A stretch of 64,000 bases of DNA from Diphasiastrum complanatum (lineage: Eukaryota; Streptophyta; Lycopodiopsida; Lycopodiales; Lycopodiaceae), in the NCBI GenBank assembly GCA_029204225.1, contig CM055112.1:43032311-43096310 (forward strand). The letters run 5' to 3'. Each line of letters opens with the position of its first letter. Within the stretch, counting starts at the first letter, position 1. The notes under the pieces are model-generated. The model searched no databases. It was not told the DNA's origin and saw only the letters and a list, made by a program, of their open reading frames with translations. This document shows, piece after piece, positions 56,513 to 64,000 of this stretch. The position numbers and the translations under genes were made by a program.

Positions 56513-57480
56513 ATGCATGTAACATATCATTGGAAAGCGCTTTCCAAAGCACCAAACTCCGCTGAAATTGGACTTACCACTCAAAAAATTATGATTAATA
56601 AAGTCCTCATACTTTTGACTTGCCATAACTTTTTAACCGTAGTCAAAAGTATGTCATGTAACATATCATTGGAAAGTGCTCATCAAGCACTTTTAACACA
56701 CCAAACTTTGCTAAAATTGGACTTACCACTAAAAAGTTATGCCATTTTTAATGTGGAATCAAAACAATTATGAGTAATAAAATCCCCAAAAAGTAAAATG
56801 TACTACTAAAAGGTACAATGAAAAATGGGTTCTTTTTGTGTACCACTAAAACACGCTTTTAGCCATCAATGTAAATTACCGAAATAAATTTATTTCTGCC
56901 TAAATGCTTTTTTATTTATGCCCGCACTATTTTTGATGCTTAACCATTCTATGTACATTACCGTTTGTGGCTCATTAAAAATAATATACTTTTTTTAACC
57001 ATAGCTTTGATTGAGACAAAAATTATATTGTTGAAAAGCGCTCGGCGAGAGCTTTCCAATAGTATCATAGATAATCTACTTTTGAGCAACCGTTCAAAAA
57101 GTTATAGCTAGTCAAAGTTTAAAAAGATCTAGTACATCTTATGTGCATGAATTAAGGACTCTTTTGACCAAATATTAGTTTTATGCGCGAATAGAACACC
57201 CTCTTAGTGAGAGGGTACTCTATGGGCACACATAAGTAATATTTGACTTTTTCATAAACTTTCATTGGCTATAACTTTTTAACGGTAGCTCGGAAGTAGG
57301 TCATGTAGGGTACCACTTGAAAGCTCTCGTCGAGCTCTTCTCAATATTATAATTTTCATCTCAATTAAAAAGATATACTAATTTTAATGATAAACTGCAT
57401 AATATACTATGAATAACACGTCATGCTTGCAGGCTGCATGTCGAATTATAGCATTATCAAGAAAACTTTTTGTTTCAATT
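56513..57480. repeat. degenerate tandem repeats, no gene
   Basis: The block gtaacatatcattggaaagc...aattggacttaccact occurs at 56518-56580 and again at 56658-56735, linked by ataactttttaaccgtagtc. A related block (ataactttttaacggtagct) is at 57265. Frames here are short and repetitive. I see no protein. Confidence 0.65.
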
Positions 57481-57719
57481 TTAATGAGCTATGTTACGTA
57501 GATTTCAAATTCGAGTGTCTTGATTGGTCCATGTGTAAGCAAAATTTGATAAAAAAATTAAAAAGAATCTTTACAAAGGGTCTTTTTTGGATTTGGAACT
57601 CCTCTAATGAGGTGGCAATCTGGAGCTAGTCAATAGCATCAAAGAGAAGTCAAATGGCAAAGATACTTTCGATCTATATTTGCAGGTCTTTGAACACTGA
57701 AAGAATGTCAAGGGAGCAG
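57481..57719. other. no gene seen
   Basis: Short unclassified stretch between the repeat block and the X4 LTR. Confidence 0.4.
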
Positions 57720-58885
57720 CAAAGAAGTGTTGTTTAAGTTTTCTTAAGTCTAAGTTCTAAGTTTAAGTTACTTATTTAATTAAGCTTCTACCCATGGACT
57801 TACAAAACACATGCCATAGTAGACGTTTATTAGCTTTTACTCATACCTGGACTTACAATACACATGCCACAGAGTTCTATTTCTTTTTTTCTACTTTTCA
57901 CTCTGTTGCTAACATTATCTCCCTCTTTATTGGATTTGTGATCCCACACCAATCGAAGCTTTTTCATCCTGGATCTTTTGAGCTTTCTAGAGGTGAGATT
58001 GTTGTTGTCACGAATGGTAAATTTTGTTGTTGATGCCTTCCATCATTTGCCAATGCAATTTATCAAGGAATGGTAGTTGTTGTAATAGTGGAGCATACCC
58101 TTGGGAAAGCCGTGCATTTGCCAAAGCTCCACCATACCAACATGAAGCACAAAAGCTGCTCGATGGTAAACTCATGCTACGTTGATGTGTTCGTCTTGAG
58201 TTTTCAAAGGCTTGTTGATGTTGATGGCGATTGGTGGTAGCCTGCGATCCCAATAGCTCTGCCAAGAATGCCACCAGGCCGCAATTATCTACAAAATAAT
58301 GTGCATCGCAATCAGGATTGACATGGTGTTTTTAATACAGTACTCGGCAATTTTTAACCATGTCATCAATTGGGTTGCCAGTATCTACACATGTGAGCAG
58401 GGGCCAAAAAATATTGTTCTTTACCTTTGTGGCAAGAAACAGTTCTCACCGTGCTATTGGCTAATTCTATGGATTGGTGTGCATATAGGCGGGTGCTTCA
58501 AGATACCATGGCATGGAGGTTTGGCTCTGTAAAAATAGTTGATGGCGCCAGGCTGGTTGTTGATCTAGGAGCTTGACAGCTTCCTTATGAGATTTGCAAT
58601 GATCTAGATTTGGAAGGATGTAGTCGTCTCGCTCCTTAGTAATCAGATACTTCTTGACAAACTCTTGAGAAATTAGCATGTCCTTGCTAGGCACATTAGG
58701 CATGATCCTATGCCTTATTGTGGATGCTTTAGCTGCCAAGGCATGTTCTACTTGTAGATTAGGTTGAGGGGAGAGAGGTGGTGAAGGGTTAGATTCAGCA
58801 ATTCTAGAGAAAATTTGCGTTGGATGAAGGGAAAGCTAGTGGTGTTGGTGGGGTTAGAAGTGAAGAGTGAAAGAGATGTTGTAGG
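57720..58885 (-). mobile_element. gypsy family X4 fragment (3' ORF end, polypurine tract, LTR start)
   Basis: Minus-strand order: 3' ORF piece at 58467-58739 (MLISQEFVKKYLITKERDDY, LLDQQPAWRHQLFLQSQTSM), C-terminal piece at 58008-58274 (SFCASCWYGGALANARLSQG, LHWQMMEGINNKIYHS), polypurine AAAGAGGGAGATAA (57915-57928), then the LTR from 57914 (TGTTAGCAAC) to about 57720. Stops separate the ORF pieces. The upstream side is cut at 58885 by the C2 LTR, where the X1 counterpart (near 24635) is uninterrupted. Confidence 0.85.
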
Positions 58886-59159
58886 AGTTAGAATTAAAGT
58901 AGAATCACTGTGTTATTGTACTGTGGGTCCTATTAGTTGATAAGGATCAGTTCGCTTTGCCACGAGGGAAGTCAACGGGACACGCATCCAGGCAATGGCA
59001 ACCTGGGTCATGCATGGGTTGCCTGAGTGAACAACTATATGTACAGTGTAATCTTGTTTTGAGAAAGACAGTTGCTATGTGAGCTTGTTGTGGAGAGTGT
59101 TTTCTGTCTATGTTACTGTGTAGCATGATCTGTGTTCCTGATCGAAGCAAATTCTAAGT
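58886..59159 (+). repeat. 5' LTR of copia C2 (non TG..CA ends)
   Basis: 274 bp, begins AGTTAGAATT and ends AATTCTAAGT, matching the C1 LTR (44502-44776) with a modest number of differences. The left edge is set by the interruption of X4, the right edge by the primer site. Confidence 0.82.
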
Positions 59160-59170
59160 TGGTATCAGAC
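59160..59170 (+). other. primer binding site of copia C2
   Basis: TGGTATCAGAC, one mismatch from the TGGTATCAGAG of C1 and B. It abuts the LTR. Confidence 0.85.
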
Positions 59171-60422
59171 CCGTACAGGGAGTGTACAGAGTACAACATC
59201 GTCGTTGAAGAGAGCTTCGGGAGAACTGTCTTCTGAAAGTTCAGGGTTTACGGCGGGTTGAAGGCAGAAGGAGAAACACTGATGCAGAGAGTTTAGCACA
59301 CAGAAGCTTGGTGAGCTTGAGACTATGTGAGGATTCAGAGACAAGGGTTGTCGACTGAATTAGAAAACGGAATTTTGAAATTCTGAAGCAAGCTATTTGG
59401 TGTTTGCGGTCAGTCTGCAATCAATCAGACACCGTTTGACAAACGATTTGAAGTATCAGACTCCTAGTTGTAGGCGCCCTCAGAGGAGGAGAATTGGCAT
59501 GTCAAAGAACTGTGAACAGGAAGCCAAGATCAGATTTGTGTGAAAAACCCTGGTCTGGGATTTGGGAGCACAAAATTAGAGATTTTTCTTCATTCTGAAT
59601 TCTTTTTGGAGCTGTAAAAGTTGGAAGGAGGGCGTCCTGATCAATCTTAGAGGATGAAGTGGTCGTGTGCAGCTGCAAGCTGGTAAGAGAATGTGATAAA
59701 CCTGAACGTGGCAGCCATATCCAAAAAAAACTTGGATGAAGAGAGGAGGAGGTAGCACGGACAGTCGCGTGCGGCAAGCGTGACTAGTCCCATTGTGTCT
59801 AGAAGGACCCAACGGCCCGTGGAAACTGATTTGGCGCGCAAAGTTGCATGCCACCGTTGGATCTCTACCTAAGGCTCAATCAATGGTATAGATCGTGTTT
59901 CAGAGAAGCAGTGTGGACCATTGGATTTAAGTGACCGTTGGATGCTAGCTTAAAGAGTCCATGAAAGGTTGAAGGGTCTTGAAGTGTGTTTTGGCCTTCA
60001 ACTTCATTAGAAACTTTCATACTAAAAGTTGAGTTGGGACCCTTTACAAGTGAAAGGTGAAGTTTCTTCAAGCTAAAGAAACAGTTCAAAAACTAGAAAA
60101 GTCCCTATTTTTGGGTCTCTTATCCGTTTTGACCCAAACGAAACACTATAACCTCCAAACAAAGAGCACCCAGACTGTACCTGCAAGTACGGTACAACAA
60201 AATAGAGTGATTGCAGCGGAGAAAGTGTTCGGAATGTGCCAAAAGTGATTTCACCATTCCACTGGGCACATAGTTGGGAGTTGACGACTGAGTGCATTTC
60301 AGAAGGCAACGTCAATTCGGCCTTCAAATTGGTTGAAAATCGGCGAGTGGCCTGGTAAGGGAAAAAGTGCAAGTCACTATTTTCAACTTCTGACATCACA
60401 GTTGGCCTCAGCATATTGATTT
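59171..60422 (+). other. copia C2 leader
   Basis: About 1.25 kb, parallel to the C1 leader. The best-conserved part is 60073-60414. No domain is seen. Confidence 0.7.
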
Positions 60423-63400
60423 TTGCCTACGACAGAAGTTTCAAGCAGTTTTGCGATGGCAAACATGGGAGAGTCCATTTTTAGTGAAAGTAGCAAATTG
60501 GACGAGATTTCCAACTATGTAGTGTGGAAATTCAAAATGAAAAACCTATTGATGGAGAAAGACGTGTGGGAAGTCGTCACAGGTGATGAGAGAAGGCCGC
60601 CAAATGAAGCGGATATCAAAGTGTTCGACAAAAATATGAGGAAAGCTTTGACCTTCATTAACTCGTCAGTGAAGGATCACATCATTACCCACATTTGATG
60701 CTGTTACACCCAGACAGGCATGGGATGTGCGAAAGGAGCAATTCGAGACGTCAAATCCGTCAAGAATCATGTTTCTAAAGTCAAAGCTAAATAGTGCCCG
60801 CATGGAGCAAGGAGAGCACATTCAGACGTACATGACCAGAATCAAGACATTGAGGGATGAACTGCATTCTATTGGTGAGTGCATATGTGATGTGGAGCTG
60901 GTGCACAATGCATTGTGCAGCATTGCAGAACCCTATCAGATGTTTGTGAGTGGAATAGCATCAAGAGAAAGATTGCCAAACTTTGATGAGCTCACATGAA
61001 TCTTGATGCAGGAAGAGCAACGACGAGAAATGGTGAAAGCTAGACATCAAAATACTGACGATCAGGCACTTGTGACACACCAAAAACAAGGCAAGGGCAA
61101 GGGCAAGAAGAAGTCTAAGTAGCAATTTGCTAAGTCTCAAGAGAATGAGGGATCTTCCAGTAAGACCAAGAAGAAAGGCAAGTTCTTCCATTGTGGTAAA
61201 AAGGTCCATTGGAAGAGTGAATGTCGCAAATTCCTGGAGGAACAAGGCAAGGGAAAACCAAAACAAGCAGGTAACCTTGTCGATGAGGGTGAGATTGAAG
61301 ACTCTAGCATCTTCATATCTGCATTGTCATCTAATCAAAATGATCAAGCGTGGTAGGTTGACTCGGGAGCCACAAGACACATGACAGGTAACAAGAATTG
61401 GTTCGGTAGCTTGAAAGTGTTGGATAATGGAACGTCCATTTCACAAGCAAATGGTGAGGTGTGCAGGATCAAGGGGATAGGCATCGTTTCAATCCAACTA
61501 CCTGATGGCAAAAGCAGGATGATCAAGGAGGTACTTTACGTACTAGATTTGAAGAAAAATCTACTTTCTGTTGGAGCCATTACTGATAAAAAGTTGAAAG
61601 TAGAATTTGCCCATGATCGTTGCTTTGTGAAGGATGTGAACCAAAACTTCAAAGTTATTGCGAATGGAGTAAGGGAGCCCAATACAAATTTGTACAGGTT
61701 GAATGCTACAATCAAGAGGCAACATGGACTTGTGTCGTCCATTCCATCGCAAACTGAGTTGTGGCATAAGAGGCTTGGTCACTTAAACTTGGGAAGCCTC
61801 AGTTTGATGAAAAAATTGGAGATGGTAATAGGATTGCCTACTGTAGAAAACCACTTGAAATCGATGTGCAAATCATGTGTATATGGGAAGCAACATCGAG
61901 AGAAGTTCAATAAAGGTGGTGTTTCAAGGGCAAAGAACATCCTGGATTTGATCCACAGATTTATACTAGCCTATGAGGACCATGTCCTTAGGTAAAGCCT
62001 TCTATTTCATGACCTTTATTGATAATATGTCATGTAAGACATGGATCTACTTCTTGAAGAAGAAATCAGATGCATTTGACAATTTCAAGAGCTTCAAAGC
62101 ATTGGTCGAAAATCAGACAGGTAGGAAGATCAAAATCCTAAGATCAGATAGTGGAAGTGAGTACAAGTCTAATGACATCAATGATCTTTGAGATCAATGT
62201 GGGATTGAAAGATAGTTTACGCAAGCTCATACTCCTGCTCTCAATGGTGTAGTTGGGGCAAAAATCGTACGATTGTGGAAAGTGCCAGATCTATGCTAGC
62301 TGAGATGAAACTACCAAAAGATTTTTGGTCAAAATCATACCGTATGGCAGTCTATCTTCAAAATAGAAGTCCTACCATTGCCATACCAAAGATAACACCT
62401 GAGGAAGCATTCACGAAGAAAAAGCCAAAGGTGAACCACTTGCAAATCTTTGGATGTAAGGCCTTTGTAGACATTCCTAAGGAAGAGAGATGTAAACTTG
62501 ATGTAAAAGCTATCAAGTGCATATTCCTAGGATATGATATTCGTGTGAAAGGCTATAGATGTTTTGATCCAGTGGAAAACAAAATCAATGTAAGCCGTGA
62601 TGTTATCTTTGATGAATCCAAGATGTATGAAGACGAGGATGCTGAGAAGATAGATACATCCAGTGGGAAGGATGGTATAGTGAGGATACCATCTAATGAT
62701 GATCCATTCATTGACCTTCCAAGTGATGAAAAGGAGGATACATCTCAAGATACTACTACTCAACCTCAAGAGACAGGTTGGAGAGGTAGGGACAAACCTT
62801 TTGGTGCAAGAAGGGTTGAAGTCGTAGGTGACAAATGCAAGGAGAAGGATGTACCGTGGGATACATTTTCACCAGGAAGCCGATCACCTGACAGGAAGCC
62901 CCCTAAGTGGTTTGGGAGATTGTTCGAGAGCCGTGACATGGATGACTTTCCAGGATCATCTAGCCAGGGAGAACTACGAAGATCAACAAGAGAGAAGACA
63001 CAACCTGAAAGGTATGAAGCAAATTATGCTCTCCTGCCTAGAATTATTCAAAGCAAAGAACCTTCAACTTATGGTGAAGCGAAGGATGATGACATTTGGG
63101 TCAAGGCCATGGGAGAGGAGATTGAGTCAATTGCTAAGCATAGCACATGGGACTTAGTAGACTCACCAGTTGGCAAGAAACCCATTGGTTGCAAATGGGT
63201 ATACAGGACTAATTATCATGCAGATGGAAGTATAGCAAAATACAAGGCAAGATTGGTGATCAAAGGGTATGCACAAAGTAAAGGCATCGACTATGAGGAG
63301 ACCTTTGCGCCAGTATGTAAGTGGAATACTCTATGTCTACTTGCTGCTTTAGCTTCACATTTTGGTTGGCCTTTGCATCAGATGGATGTGAAATCTGCTT

Positions 63401-64000
63401 TTTTAAATGGTGAGTTAGAAGAAGAGGTGTGCATGGCTCAACCTGAAGGCTTTGTAACGAAGGGACATGAAAATAAAGTATGTCACTTGAAGAAAGCGCT
63501 TTATGGTCTTAAATAGGCACCACATAAGTGGTATAGCAGGATTGATGCCTACTTTCGTTCAAAGGGGATGGTGAGAACACACTCTGATCCAAATCTATAT
63601 GTCTTATGCTTTGATGGTATGGTTGCTTTGATTTCCCTTTATGTTGATGACTTGATTATTACGAGAAATAATCAAGAGATGATAGATATGGTCAAGAAAG
63701 GTCTCATGGAATAATTCAAGATGACAGATCTCAGCTTGAGGCATTATTGCCTTGGAGTAGAGGTGTGGCAAAAAGGGCACAAAGTGGGTTTAACACAGGT
63801 GAAGTATGTCAAAGAGTTGCTACACAGGTTTAGGTTGTAGGATTGCAAACCAGTGAATACTCCCATTAAACCAGGTAAAAATCTTTCTAAGCTTGATGAG
63901 TCATAGCCATTTGATGCTACACTGTATAGGTAGTTAGTAGGGAGCTTGATTTACCTTACCACGACTAGACCAGATATATGCTATGTTGTTGGCATTGTAA
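60423..64000 (+). pseudogene. copia family C2 gag-pol, running off the window
   Basis: Gag 60423-60999 (SNYVVWKFKMKNLLMEKDVW; LKSKLNSARMEQGEHIQTYM). Knuckle FFHCGKKVHWKSEC, first Cys lost. Protease VDSGATRHMTG (61357-61389), with a TAG two codons before the catalytic Asp. Pre-integrase LWHKRLGHLN ... MCKSCVYG (61759-61890). Integrase broken by stops near 62190 and 62212. Integrase end and RT start in the long frame 62275-63516 (IPKITPEEAFTKKKPKV; KPIGCKWVYRTNYHADGSIA; HQMDVKSAFLNGELEEEVCM). Then TAG at the LYGLKQAP Gln (63514), LISLYVDDLIITR intact (63638-63676), and further stops. RNase H is beyond the edge. Confidence 0.93.

Noticed and set aside
62527-63157. Frames of 80 and 109 residues overlapping copia C2 pol (and the same in C1)
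   Set aside because: Out-of-frame shadows of pol; they look conserved only because the two copies are nearly the same there.

Overview
The window reads as nuclear DNA of a land plant with a large, repeat-rich genome. It contains Ty1/copia and Ty3/gypsy LTR retrotransposons with plant-type primer sites, a broken B3-type (ABI3/FUS3/LEC2/VAL class) transcription-factor gene, and a fragment of an ABCG half-transporter. A fern or lycophyte is possible, but nothing in the sequence proves a lineage. About two thirds of the window is recognisable retroelement or interspersed repeat, most of it broken, nested or truncated. No rRNA gene, intact tRNA gene, CRISPR array or bacterial-type operon was seen.

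Layout. 0-4.5 kb: gypsy integrase relic, repeat R1 with a long (TC)n tract, and a deleted copia fragment (family A). 4.5-9.0 kb: a low-copy module with two divergent decayed genes (P on minus, Q on plus) on either side of a phased array of 17-nt palindromes and a telomere-like tract; it lies between two direct repeats of the A fragment. 9.0-18 kb: second A copy, repeat R2, an 85-bp tRNA-derived retroposon with a perfect 15-bp target duplication, the B3 gene, another R1, and a longer A copy ending in RNase H. 18-21 kb: copia relic, an unassigned reading frame, AT satellites carrying GC-rich hairpins, and microsatellites. 21.5-26 kb: gypsy family X (integrase, spacer, long unknown 3' ORF, polypurine tract, LTR). 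26.5-28.4 kb: an unrecognised multi-exon gene. 29.3-29.7 kb: ABCG fragment cut by X. 29.7-38 kb: nested pieces of X, copia F and gypsy D (two LTRs, integrase, gag). 38-45.3 kb: R1, copia C1 on the minus strand, R1. 45.6-48.8 kb: gypsy D pol and gag on the minus strand. 48.8-56.5 kb: R2 holding a local inverted duplication and a young copia element B (identical-length 656-bp LTRs, one frameshift). 56.5-64 kb: degenerate repeats, an X fragment, and copia C2 on the plus strand, which runs off the window.

The retroelement genes work as usual: gag packages the RNA, protease matures the polyprotein, reverse transcriptase/RNase H copy the RNA from a tRNA primer, and integrase inserts the cDNA. Only B is close to complete. 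The host-like genes (P, Q, B3, ABCG, the 26.5-kb gene) are fragments or carry in-frame stops, nearly all explicable as C-to-T changes. This fits decay by methyl-cytosine deamination, with RNA editing as a less likely alternative.
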